From Aralia elata (taxonomy: Eukaryota > Streptophyta > Magnoliopsida > Apiales > Araliaceae), in the NCBI GenBank assembly GCA_034770075.1, contig JAVJAP010000106.1, forward strand, positions 1,611,001 to 1,675,000: DNA of 64,000 nucleotides, in the 5' to 3' direction. The position numbers and the translations under genes were made by a program. The notes under the pieces are model-generated. The model saw only the letters and a list, made by a program, of their open reading frames with translations, was not told where the DNA came from and did not search any database. Below are positions 42,178 to 53,285 of the stretch, one piece after another. Positions within the stretch are counted from its first letter, which is position 1; every line of letters begins with the position of its first letter.

Positions 42178-43226
42178 TTTTAAATTCTGCATGTGAAATA
42201 GACAACATTTTAGCATATATTTATTTTATTAATCATCAAAATAAATTAGGTCTTTATTTAAATTGGTATCTCTCACTTTTTCATCAAACTATATTACCCT
42301 CAATATATAGTTCGACGATTCTAATTAAAGATTTGCTAGTGACAATAAGGATCCCATTTCAAATATATATAGCCTTGTGTGACACAACAAACTATATATA
42401 AATAAATAAGTAGACAACTATTGTCAATTACGTCACTATGTAACTCCTTGTATTTTGCCTCTTAGATTATTTTGATCAAATGTGACACATCCGAATCAAA
42501 ATTATCCAAGTTAAGTCCAACCTAGCACTTCCATATATTCAAAAGAAAAACAATGTCCTTGTGTGACACAACAAAACAGCATCGTTCAATTTATTTATAA
42601 GCATCAAATGTGATAAGGCAACATTTTAAATATTTAATACTTGCCTTGTGTGACACAACAAACTCATATGAAATATTTAATACTTTATTGCTTTACCATG
42701 CTAGAAAGTGACGTTCGATATTCCAAATATCTTTGAACGTTTAGGACTTAATATGATTTATTTGAAGGGTTTGTTATTATTTGTCTCATCTTGTTTAGCG
42801 CGCATGCACACATATATATATATAAAATACGCGTCATATTATTTAACATGCGAAGCATGTTGTATAATATATAATATATATATATATATAGAAAACATGC
42901 ACGTATAGAATACTATATTCTACCCGGATTGATTATGGACTTTTATTCTAGTTTGGTTCACTAGAGCCACCAAGTGAACCAAAAGGTCAAACCTAGGGTG
43001 CAAGAATTAAATTTAAATATAACTAGTACATTTAAACCCGGGTTCCAATACAAACGGGTCTTCAAGCGCTCCTTTCTCCTTTGTCTCCAATTCTTCAAAA
43101 TAATTCTAACTAGTCCTATTACATAAACTATTTAAAATAAATAGAAACCTTGATCAACACTCAAGGGGAAGTACATAGGAGGAAGATAGAATTTACATCA
43201 AGAAAAACTAGAGAAGACGAGGTACG
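42178..43226 (-). other. B leader, gag-proximal part
   Basis: Non-coding. Three copies of CCTTGTGTGACACAACAAA occur at 42373-42392, 42557-42576 and 42644-42663; each holds the inverted repeat TTGTGT-G-ACACAA. A TA-rich stretch is at about 42865-42890. The leader ends at the C target site CAGAC (43227-43231) and resumes at 49573. Confidence 0.7.
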
Positions 43227-43231
43227 CAGAC

Positions 43232-45133
43232 TGTTGTCCGATTTGTATATGAACAATTTACGCGCAAGTATACGCGGTCAACAAGTAATAAAGAGTAAGT
43301 AAAGTATCGATCCCACGAGGAATTATTACTAGTGTTTTCCAAGTACTAACCTTTTATCATCTCAATCTTATTTAAACAAACGATAATTGTTTTTGCTGTT
43401 TTGCATTAATGAAGATAACAAATAATCAAAGAACTATGGAAAGCTTTAAGATAATGAAATCAAATATTAACAAGTCTAAGATCACAATTTCCCCCAACAC
43501 TTCACTTGAATATCCTAACTCTCTCTTTTCAACTAGCTAAATCACAAGGATTGTTATCCGAGAATTTACAAGTATATACAAGCCTCTCTCGATGGTCAAA
43601 TACGTATTTCCCAATGCGGTGTATAAATATCTCTATTCTACACACTAGCAAGAATCCAATATCAAGAATAATCAACAAGACACGTGTCACCAAATCTCAT
43701 TAATCACCCTATCAATTACCAACTTTCGCAATGGAAATCATTAAGCATGATTCTCAAATGGATACATGTGGTATTTAGGTATATGTCTATCCTAAATACA
43801 ATCAAATTATCCATTCATGAGGGTAATAAATAAAACACACGTCACTTAATTTCATAAATTACCCATAGGAATATCTAATTTTCACATGATATCCTAACAA
43901 GGTCTCAACCTATACTTCCTCTCTCAATTCCATATAAGTTCCCAAGGTAATTACTAGCTAGGCAATTAATCCATAAAGCATAAATTATGATACCCAATTC
44001 ACAAATGAATAACGAATATCCAAGAGAGAGAATTCAATTCAAACTACATATTGGGTTCCATTGAAATCTTAGAAAATTAGTTCTAGTTCATGGTAACTAC
44101 AAATAACATCATATTCAAATTATACATCATGTTGGATTACAAAATAGAAGAGAAAACTAGAGATAGAACCACTTTTGTAGATTTTCATATGATGTTTGAT
44201 GGGTTGATGATGAACACTAGCTTCTCCTCCTTGATTTTGCAATCCTTGATGTTTTTGCTCCCTGGCCTAGCTTGATGTAGCTTGATTTTAGCACTTTGGC
44301 CCTCTAATTTGATGTATTTGGTAGCTTCCTCTCTCTAGATTTTGTGTTAGAAGGTGTTTGAAGGTGTTAGAATGAGTGGGTATGAGTGGGTGTGTGTTAG
44401 AATGAAGTTCCAGCCGCCACTTTGGTGTTATATCAGTTGGGTGTCTCAAACCCTAGCATTTCCCGAGTTTTGGACCAAAAAATTCGCAAAGTCAGAAGCG
44501 TTTCTCGCCCAGGCGCCAATTTTGGCCTGAATTCCGTCGCCCCGGCGGTGTTCTGTAGCACGAATCCGTTTCGACGTCTGTTGGTAAAATGGTCATAACC
44601 TCTTCGTCCGAACTCGGATTAAGGAGTTTAAGGAGGCTATAGAAAGCTAAGAAGGAGGCTACAACTTCCATAACTGGAGCTCGACGAGATAATGGCCAGA
44701 GCAAGGCGCAAATTGGCCCCGAGGCAGCTGCTGTGTAAAATTCATGCAAAATCCGATGGTAAAAAGACCATAACTCTCTCATACGAACTTAAAATTAAAT
44801 GATTCCGGATGTTCTGGAAAGCTAAGGTCAAAATCTACAACTTTCGTTCTTTGAGTTTTGAGAGATTCGGATTGCATCATGGGTCAAATTGAGAAACAAG
44901 CAGCGGAAATGCTAGATTCGAGCCAAAAACGTAACGGTCCAAGGGGCCTTTATTTCAATACCTACAAAACAACGTAAAAACACATAAAATCACACAAATA
45001 CATATAAAAGTACTACAAAAGTACATTACACAATAATAAGATAAAAATACATAAAACCAAACGAAATAGCTAAAGACTTACAAATTATTAAGGCTAAAAG
45101 TATCTAATTTGTGTATATAAAATACACTCATCA
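43232..45133 (-). repeat. C 3' LTR
   Basis: 1,902 bp, TGTTGTCCGATTTG to ATACACTCATCA. Shares the CGCAAGTATACGCGGTCAAC end and a CATAACCTCTTCGTCCGAAC block with D. GC motifs at 44503-44543; TATA-like sense ATATAACA at about 44427-44435. Confidence 0.95.
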
Positions 45134-46458
45134 AATACCCCCAAACTTAAACCTTTGCTTGTCCTCAAGCAAAACACACAAACTATAAAAATTAATCATT
45201 TCTAAATAAAACCTATCTTGAGCAATGAGTTAATAAGTTTAAACAATGGTCTCAAAGCATAAACACATGAAAACTCAAGGAAACTTTCAAAACGTTGCAA
45301 GTCTAGAATTACAATTAGCTAGTTATAGCTTGCTTTAGGTCCCTTCCGTGTGTGTGTGAGTACCCAATAGCACTAAACCAATCAAGCTCGAATGAAGCTA
45401 TGCAACCATATTACCTTATGAAATAATCAAAATACACCCCAAAATAACATGCTTAATACACCACTCAATACAAAGGTATACAAATCACAATTTCCAAAAA
45501 TATATCAAAGGACTTTAGGTAAGTGCATTTTATACTCTATCTTATCCTAAGTCTACTCTTGTAGGTGAGTGCGTTTTACGCTCCATCTCAACTCAACACA
45601 AGGTTTGATATAAAAAATTTTCTTTCTTTTGTCATCAAATTATAGGAGAGTGCATCTTATGCTCTATCTCCCCTAAGCATGTGTCCATGAGTGAGTGCGT
45701 TTTACGCTCCATCTCAACTCACCACATGACCATCAATTCAAACACAACAAATTTGGACACCTTGCTTCGAGTGATGTTTAAACGAGTTCAAGAGTTTATA
45801 GATATTTTCCATAAGCATTCAGTTATAAAAGCCTTCTCTAAGCATACGACTAGCTCAATACTCATGGGTGAGTGCATAAAAGTGAAAGGACGCATAAGCA
45901 AAACAATAACCAACAATAACGATAAGCACAACGACTAAGCAACAATTATCCATTTTCCATGAGTTAGAATCAATTCAAACAAGCCATTATCATAGACCAT
46001 GGATTATGGTTCAAATCAAATTAAAACAATGCTCAAGAGACATATCCTAAAAATAAATGATTTTTTTTGAACAAAAATACGTATCTTAAATCACACAAAA
46101 ACTAAATTAAAAACATACAAATACGCAAATACGAAGTACTACCCCCAAACTTAAACTTGACATTGTCCTCAATGTCTGATATAGGAAAAATTAAAATAGA
46201 AGACTTCCCCGAAACCGTGTCAAGCGCCATTGATATCATCTTTCAATACCTCTAAGTTGGGAGCGTACCTGAAAGCAAATGACTAAAGAAATTAAAATGC
46301 AATTAAACCACTAAAATGCAATCAAACAAAAATAAAAACAAAATAGTAAACTTGGGTTGCCTCCCAAGAAGCGCTTGGTTTAAAGTCATTAGCCCGACTC
46401 CTCCCTGTTTTTATCCAATTCCCCTTCGATAATTGAGGAACCCACCATCCATTGAAAA
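45134..46458 (-). other. C 3' non-coding region
   Basis: It has the 3' module (sense TTTGCTTG-AGGA-CAAGCAAA then AAGTTTGGGGGTATT; plus 45134-45173), four copies of the GTGCGTTTTACGCTC hairpin motif (45521-45545, 45565-45590, 45645-45670, 45691-45716), an internal module (plus 46141-46176, GACATTG-TCCT-CAATGTC), and the GGGTTGCCTCCCAAGAAGCG box at about 46352. No ORF of note. Confidence 0.8.
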
Positions 46459-47541
46459 TCATGTAATATTTGAGGGTTTCTCCTCCATAAGGGTCATTGA
46501 ATCATGTTCACCTAGCTTGGTACTTTTAGGCACAATCTCATTTAAGAGATTCACATAGCTAGGCGCTTGCTCCATTGTGTTTGTGAAAGGAATGTTGAAT
46601 TGAAGCTCTTCAAACACAAAAGAATTTTCAGCTTTCTTCTTATGGACCCCTAATTCATCACCCCATGGGTTCAAATTTATATTAGCTCCATTGTCACATA
46701 GAGCCTTGCCTAAGACATGACTACCAATTGGGCACGATTTTGCAAAATTGACTGGATTCTTGAACTTTGGCGGAGAAGGCACTTGGGGCACTAACACAAT
46801 TGACTCATCTTCGTTTGAACTCATACAAATCTCTTCGCCGATTATGTTAACCTTATCCCCAATTGTCTCCTCCATTTCTATCTTTCGTGGCTCATCCAGT
46901 TGCAGATTTGGCTCAGGCTCACCATAATTCTCGGAATCCATGTCATAACACCAATTATTTTGAGGACGGTTGTTCAAAGCTTTGAACATTTGATCAATCT
47001 GATTCTGAAGATTTTGAATTGATATTTCCTGATTTTCCAACATCTCCTCCTTCGAAGCCATGATCATGGTTACAAGTTCCTCAAAGTTTGACGTCTTCTC
47101 TTCTTGAATAGGAGGTGGACATGAGAATTCCGGTGCAAAAGCTGGACTTGGAGCATAACATTGATCGTCATAATTGTAGCTCCATGTAGAATCCGAGTGA
47201 TACCCCCAATCTTGGTGATAATCGGGATAATCAGAGTTGTTGAGGTAATCACCACCGTATTGTATCGGTCCGAAACTGATGGTGCATTGATGACTCGGGT
47301 GATTGTCAGCACAATAATCACATGTCACTGCTATACCTTGAGTGCTCTCTGTTACTAAGGCATCCAACTTTCTCGATAGTGTTTCAAATTGTGCTGACAA
47401 TGCAGAGAGTGCATTGAGTCCATCAATCCCAGTTTCCCTTGGTTGAGTCATACTCGTGTATGGCCATTGATAAGCAAAGTCATCCATGGTGTACCTTGCA
47501 AAGAAGAAAGCATTAAAACAGAAAAATAAATGATAAAACAA
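46459..47541 (-). CDS. C gag-like protein with rearranged protease piece
   Basis: 360 codons as given; the start may be MDDFAYQWPYTSM at about 47487. It has LNALSALSAQFETLSRKLDAL, a knuckle-like CDYCADNHPSHQCTI (gag of D: CELCVGNHPTEQCPI), a YHQDWGYHSDSTWSYN region, ISIQNLQNQIDQMFKALNNRP, then an acidic linker. After that comes GKALCDNGANINLNP (protease region) followed by FNIPFTNTMEQAPSYVNLLNEI, the linker before protease. This is the reverse of the order in D and E. The Gag domain proper seems missing at the N-terminus. Function beyond RNA binding cannot be assigned. Confidence 0.75.
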   Translation of the reverse strand: MFYHLFFCFNAFFFARYTMDDFAYQWPYTSMTQPRETGIDGLNALSALSAQFETLSRKLDALVTESTQGIAVTCDYCADNHPSHQCTISFGPIQYGGDYLNNSDYPDYHQDWGYHSDSTWSYNYDDQCYAPSPAFAPEFSCPPPIQEEKTSNFEELVTMIMASKEEMLENQEISIQNLQNQIDQMFKALNNRPQNNWCYDMDSENYGEPEPNLQLDEPRKIEMEETIGDKVNIIGEEICMSSNEDESIVLVPQVPSPPKFKNPVNFAKSCPIGSHVLGKALCDNGANINLNPWGDELGVHKKKAENSFVFEELQFNIPFTNTMEQAPSYVNLLNEIVPKSTKLGEHDSMTLMEEKPSNIT

Positions 47542-47623
47542 ACTAAAAGCAAATTTATATACAAGTTTAAATTAAGACTAATTTGATTATGAATAATATT
47601 GAAAAAAACACTAGAAAAATAAT

Positions 47624-47641
47624 TCCCCGGCAACGGCGCCA
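47624..47641 (-). promoter_or_regulatory. C primer-binding site
   Basis: Plus strand TCCCCGGCAACGGCGCCA, six bases from LTR start; identical to the site of D. Confidence 0.9.
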
Positions 47642-47647
47642 AAAACT

Positions 47648-49567
47648 TGTTGTCCGATTTGTATATGAACAATTTACGCGCAAGTATACGCGGTCAACAA
47701 GTAATAAAGAGTAAGTAAAGTATCGATCCCACGAGGAATTATTACTAGTGTTTTCCAAGTACTAACCTTTTATCATCTCAATCTTATTTAAACAAACGAT
47801 AATTGTTTTTGTTGTTTTGCATTAATGAAGATAACAAATAATCAAAGAACTATGGAAAGCTTTAAGATAATGAAATCAAATATTAACAAGTCTAAGATCA
47901 TAATTTCGCCCAACACTTCACTTGAATATCCTAACTCTCTCTTTTCAACTAGTTAAATCACAAGGATTGTTATCCAAGAATTTACAAGTATATACAAGCC
48001 TCTCTCGATGGTCAAATATGTATTTCCCAATGCGGTGTATAAATATCTCTATTCTACACACTAGCAAGAATCCAATATTAAGAATAATCAACAAGACACG
48101 TGTCACCAAATCTCATTAATCATCCTATCAATTACCAACTTTCGCAATGAAAATCATTAAGCATGATTCTCAAATGGATACATGTGGTATTTAGGTATAT
48201 GTCTATCCTAAATACAATCAAATTATCCATTCATGAGGGTAATAAATAAAACACACGTCACTTAATTTCATAAATTACCCATAGGAATATCTAATTTTCA
48301 CATGATATCATAACAAGGTCTCAACCTATACTTCCTCTCTCAATTCCATATAAGTTCCCAAGGTAATTACTAGCTAGGCAATTAATCCATAAAGCATAAA
48401 TTATGATACCCAATTTACAAATGAATAACCAATATCTAAGAGAGAGAATTCAATTCAAACTATATATTGGGTTCCATTGAAATCTTAGAAAATTAGTTCT
48501 AGTTCATGGTAACTACAAATAACATCATATTCAAATTATACATCATGTTGGATTACAAAATAAAAGAGAAAACTAGAGATAGAACCACTTTTGTAGATTT
48601 TCATATGATGTTTGATGGGTTGATGATGAACACTAGCTTCTCCTCCTTGATTTTGCAATCCTTGATGTTTTTGCTCCTTGGCCTTGCTTGATGTAGCTTG
48701 ATTTTAGCACTTTGGCCCTCTAATTTGATGTATTTGGTAGCTTCCTCTCTCTAGATTTTGTGTTAGAAGGTGTTTGAAGGTGTTAGAATGAGTGGGTATG
48801 AGTGGGTGTGTGTTAGAATGAAGTTCCAGCCGCCACTTTGGTGTTATATCAGTTGGGTGTCTCAAACCCTAGCATTTCCCGAGTTTTGGACCAAAAAATT
48901 CGCAAAGTCAGAAGCGTTTCTCGCCCCGGCGCCAATTTTGGCCTGAATTCCGTCGCCCCGGCGACTCTCTCGCCCCGGCGGTGTTCTGTAGCGCGAATCC
49001 GTTTCGACGTCTGTTGGTAAAATGGTCATAACTTCTTCGTCCGAACTCGGATTAAGGGGTTTAAGGAGGCTATAGAAAGCTAAGAAGGAGCTCTACAACT
49101 TCCATAACTGGAGCTCGACGAGATAATGGCCAGAGAAAGGCACAAATTGGCCCCGAAGCAGCTGCTGTGTAAACTTCATGCAAAATCGGATGGTAAAAGA
49201 ACCATAACTCTCTCATACGAACTTCAAATTGGATGATTCCAGATGTTCTGGAAAGCTAAGATCAAAATCTACAACTTTCGTTCTTTGAGGTTTGAGAGAT
49301 TCGGATTGCATCATGGGTCAAATTGAGAAACAAGCAGCGGAAATGCTAGATTCGAGCCAAAAACGTAACGGTCCAAGGGGCCTTTATTTCAATACCTACA
49401 AAACAACGTAAAAACACACAAAAGCACACAAATACATATAAAAGTACTACAAAAGTACATTACACAACAATAAGATAAAAACACATAAAACCAAACGAAA
49501 TAGCTAAAGACTTACAAATTATTAAGGTTAAAAGTATCTAATTTGTGTATATAAAATACACTCATCA
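47648..49567 (-). repeat. C 5' LTR
   Basis: 1,920 bp. Same features as 43232-45133, with GC motifs at 48914-48985. It has one more TCGCCCCGGCG unit than the other LTR. Confidence 0.95.
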
Positions 49568-49572
49568 CAGAC

Positions 49573-50178
49573 CCCATTTATAAAAATCCATACATTCAAG
49601 CATCCTCTAAAATAATTCCAATCACACATTGGTTAATAGTCCATAATCAATCCCTATTTATTATCATACATATCTCTATATGTATCAATAAATAACATTA
49701 ATCTCATGAATAATAAAACCATTCCATATATGCATTTTTATCAATTAATGGGCAAAAGTTTTGCTAATATTTAGTTTTGAAACAAAATAAACTCTTTTAT
49801 TTTAATCAAAAACTAAATTCAAATTAAACTTATTTAATTTTAGCAATCTGAAATCCTATGCCAAATAAAATAAGCATCTTTATTTTAAACTTTTATCAAT
49901 TAAATAAACCATTTATTTTAATTGAAGGAAAAAATAATTTTTCAAAACCTGCAGATCGGCGCGACCGCGCTCCAAATTGAACTAGCAGCGGCGCGGCCGC
50001 GCTACACCCCAAGAAACGTTTTTTGGATTCAGGCGCGACTGCACTCCAGAATGAACTGGAAGCGGCGCAGCCGCACCGCGATGCAGATTCAGGAAAAAGT
50101 TTCTGCCCAAAAATTCGATCGTATCGCATATCAATTCATACATGGAATCATCAAAATCAATAATTAACACAAGGATTA
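49573..50178 (-). other. B leader, PBS-proximal part with GC palindromes
   Basis: AT-rich leader except for 49953-50087, where four GC palindromes (sense GAGCGCGGTCGCGCC, AGCGCGGCCGCGCC and variants) lie about 90-225 bases downstream of the primer-binding site. No ORF of note. Confidence 0.7.
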
Positions 50179-50191
50179 GGCTCTGATACCA
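50179..50191 (-). promoter_or_regulatory. B primer-binding site
   Basis: Sense TGGTATCAGAGCC, complementary to the 3' end of initiator tRNA-Met, one base after the LTR end (…AACTTAACA). Confidence 0.95.
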
Positions 50192-50192
50192 T

Positions 50193-51967
50193 TGTTAAGT
50201 TTGTATATTACGCAAGCATGCAATCAAATTATACAAATAGGGCGGAAGCGTGATAAAACGGATTTTAAAATTTTAATACAAACCATCACCATGATCTATC
50301 CTTGTGTTCAATTATCAATTAAACGAAAGAGAAAGAGAATAAGAACTATACCCTCGTATATCCAAGCTTCCTCGGGTACAAGTTCAACTCCTAGTTCTTC
50401 GTATTCTCCTCGAATTCCACCGATGAGATTCCTTCCTTTGATCAACGTTAGCCACCCAAGTGTTTGGCCTCTAGAGGTGATCCACCAAGGAAGAATAGTT
50501 ATTCAAGAAGTTGAGTGTTGGCAAAACCCTAGTTTCTATCTCTATAAAAATTGTAAGTACTCTCCACAATTCTCATGCAAGCGTGTGTAACCCTAATCTA
50601 TGATAAGAATCCTCTTATTTATAGATGTAGGAATAACCCTTCCCTAAACTATTTAGGATTAGAGTTTCTATTATAATTAAACTCCTTTAATTAATTATGC
50701 TCCTAATCTAATTAGGAATTAATGAGAGAATACTTCTATTAATTAATTCTCAATCCCTATTAGGAATTAAATAATAGTAATAGTAATAATAATAATAAGA
50801 CTCCTCTTATTAATTTATATTTAATATTTCCAAAATATTAAATAATAAATATTAAGCTATTTAATTTATTATTACAATTATGCCATTTACTTCTTAAATA
50901 AATATTTTTCCTTTTGCGGTGTCACCCTTTAGGTTCTCCATATTAAACCGGTTGTGAATAAATCAATTAGAACAATTCTAATTATATTTAAATAAATAAA
51001 TTAAACTATTTAATTCATTTAAATAAATAATATTTATTCTACAATAAAGGTAAGCCCCCTTTGCGATCAACGACTTTCCAGATAATATAGATTTCAACAT
51101 TAATCACAAAAGAACCTTTTAGTCCATAGTTATCGTACAATTCAATGCTTCTTCCATACAATCTCCCAATTAAATATAAGACATGAAATTACTGTCAAGT
51201 CTTATTTTATTTAATTATATGTATTTTGATTCCCAAATGCACAACTCTAAATAATGCAAATTAGAAACTCCTTTCTAATTTCATTATGCCTTGGCTAAGG
51301 ACTACTGAGTTGCCATTTATCGAATTACATATGACATTCACATCTTTTACTACACGTGGTAGATTCTTTGTTGATCATTCACAAAGATAACTTATTATAC
51401 CCAATCATATCCTTTGATATACCCTAAAGGTCTTAAGGGACATGTCAAAGTATAACTCATCATACACAAGATACTATGATGATCTCAAGTCCAAGGATCA
51501 CTTGTACTACTATCATTAGAGGAATTCCTATTGACAAGCGAGTAAAACTCCATTAGGTATTCCTTAGCGAGTCATGTTTAGTGAACTTATTCTCCAATAA
51601 GCACCTACATATTTGCTTTAGTGTCTCCACACAAATGATTATGAGATCAATCGTCCTCTTCCTAAGAGCAAGCAACGTATGTACTAATCTATCCGGATTC
51701 ACTTATCCCCTTTTAGTAATCCAACGATTAGGAACGATTTTAGTTCGTGAGCTATCTAGAATTTAGATCTCATTAGCATGATCACCATCATGATTCTAAA
51801 AGCATTGCTCAAAACTATGGGTTTATCACATTTAATATAACAACACCATGTAGATAATGTAAAATGCCTTTTAAGAAAATTAATTCTTTTATTAATAAAT
51901 GAATAAGATTACAAAGTATATGCTACATCATATCAAATATAATTGGCTTGTGTGCATACTACTTTCA
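50193..51967 (-). repeat. B 5' LTR
   Basis: 1,775 bp, TGTTAAGTTTGTATATTACG to CATACTACTTTCA. TATA-like sense CTATAAATAAG at plus 50614-50624. Many differences from the 3' LTR, including a shorter AAT run. Confidence 0.93.
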
Positions 51968-53285
51968 ACATGCACGATAGATGGAGTTCATCGAGACATT
52001 TCTATATGTCATTCGGTATAAGCAAGGTAAGGAGAATGTCGTTGATGATGCTCTTTTAAGAAGGTATGTGTTGTTAAATATTCTTGACACCAAATTACTT
52101 AGTTTTGAGCAAATCAAAGAATTATATGATAATGACCATAATTTCTGTGAAAAGTTTAAATCTTGTGAAAAGAATGTTGTAGGTAAATACTTTAAGATGG
52201 ATGGATTCCTGTTTCGTGAAAATAGATTATGTATACCTGCATGTTCTTTACGTGAGTTGTTAGTTCAAGAATCACATGGGGGTGGTTTGATTGGACATTT
52301 TGGTGTTGATAAGACTTTATCTGTTATAAAAGAACATTTTTATTGGCCCCATATGAAACGAGATGTGAAAAAAATTTGTGATAGATGCATTACCTGTCGT
52401 CAAGCTAAATCTCGTGTTCAACCCCATGGGTTATACACACCATTGCCTATATCGAGTGAACCCTGGATTGATTTGTCTATGGACTTTGTATTGGGTTTAC
52501 CGAGATCTAAGCATGGTCATGATTCCATATTTATGGTCGTGGATAGATTTTCGAAAATGACACATTTTATCCCATGTCACAAAACTGATGATGCATCCCA
52601 TGTTGCTGATTTATTCTTTAGAGATATTGTGCGTTTACATGGCATGCCCCGAACAATTGTTTCGGATAGAGATGCTAAGTTCTTGAGCTATTTTTGGAAA
52701 ACGTTGTGGTGTAAGTTAGGAACTAAACTGTTGTTTTAAACTACTTGTCATCCATAAACGGATGGTCAAACCGAAGTAGTTAATAGGACTTTATCAGCAT
52801 TATTGAGGGTTATCATTAAAAAGAATATTAAGCTTTGGGAAGAATGTCTACCATATGTTGAGTTTGCGTATAATAGGTCTGACCACTTTGCTACTAAATT
52901 CTCACCTTTTGAAATTGTGTATGGCTTTAATCCTTTAACACCATTGGATTTATCACCATTACCTGTTTCCGAGTATACTAACATGGATGGCAAAAACAAA
53001 GCTGACTTTGTTAACTAGATACATGAGAAGACAAGACTCAACATTGAGAAGAAAATGGGCCAATATGCCAGACAAGCCAACAAGGGTCGGCGTAAAGTAA
53101 TCTTCGAACCCGGGGATTTGGTATGGCTGCACATGCGAAAGGAAAGATTTCCTACTCAAAGACGGTCGAAATTACTTCCAAGAGGAGATGGACCATTTCT
53201 AGTGCTTGAACGCATTAATAACAATGCTTACAAATTGGATTTACCCAGTGCGTGGACTATTAGCGCAACTTTTAATGTTTTCTGA
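51968..53285 (+). pseudogene. Element A RNase H end and integrase
   Basis: Continues from 33666: HARWMEFIETFLYVIRYKQGKENVVDDAL. Integrase follows: zinc-binding HFGVDKTLSVIKEHFYWPHM and CDRCITCRQ, core WIDLSMDFVLG (Asp), TIVSDRDAKF (Asp), then stops at 52737-52739 and at about 52754, DGQTEVVNRTLSALL (Glu), EFAYNRSDHFATKFSPFEIVYG, and C-terminal FEPGDLVWLHMRKERFP, RRSKLLPRGDGPFLVLERINNNAYKLDLP. Further stop at 53017-53019 and a frameshift near 53265. No chromodomain is seen. Confidence 0.9.

Larger units (their letters stand above)
43232..49567 (-). mobile_element. Element C: short Athila-type element with gag only
   Basis: LTRs 43232-45133 and 47648-49567, perfect flanks CAGAC (43227-43231, 49568-49572), primer site 47624-47641 and purine tract beside the left LTR. 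The internal region is only 2.5 kb and holds one gag-like ORF; RT, RNase H and integrase are absent, so it must have moved with enzymes from elsewhere. LTRs differ by scattered substitutions and one ~18-bp GC-rich copy-number change. It lies in the leader of B. Confidence 0.95.
33667..51967 (-). mobile_element. Element B: Ty1/copia retrotransposon with two nested insertions
   Basis: LTRs at 33667-35451 and 50193-51967. Sense strand is minus: 5' LTR on the right, primer site 50179-50191, long leader, gag, protease, integrase, RT, RNase H, purine tract, 3' LTR on the left. It contains solo LTR I (35804-38580) and element C (43232-49567); without these it would be about 9.2 kb. Flanks ACCTG and ACATG differ at one base. 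The LTRs show many substitutions and indels, and the genes carry stops and frameshifts, so it is older than D. Confidence 0.95.

Noticed and set aside
43506..48691. Pairs of small ORFs at 43506/47922 and 44090/48506
   Set aside because: Each pair is one LTR sequence read twice; no domain and no coding signature.
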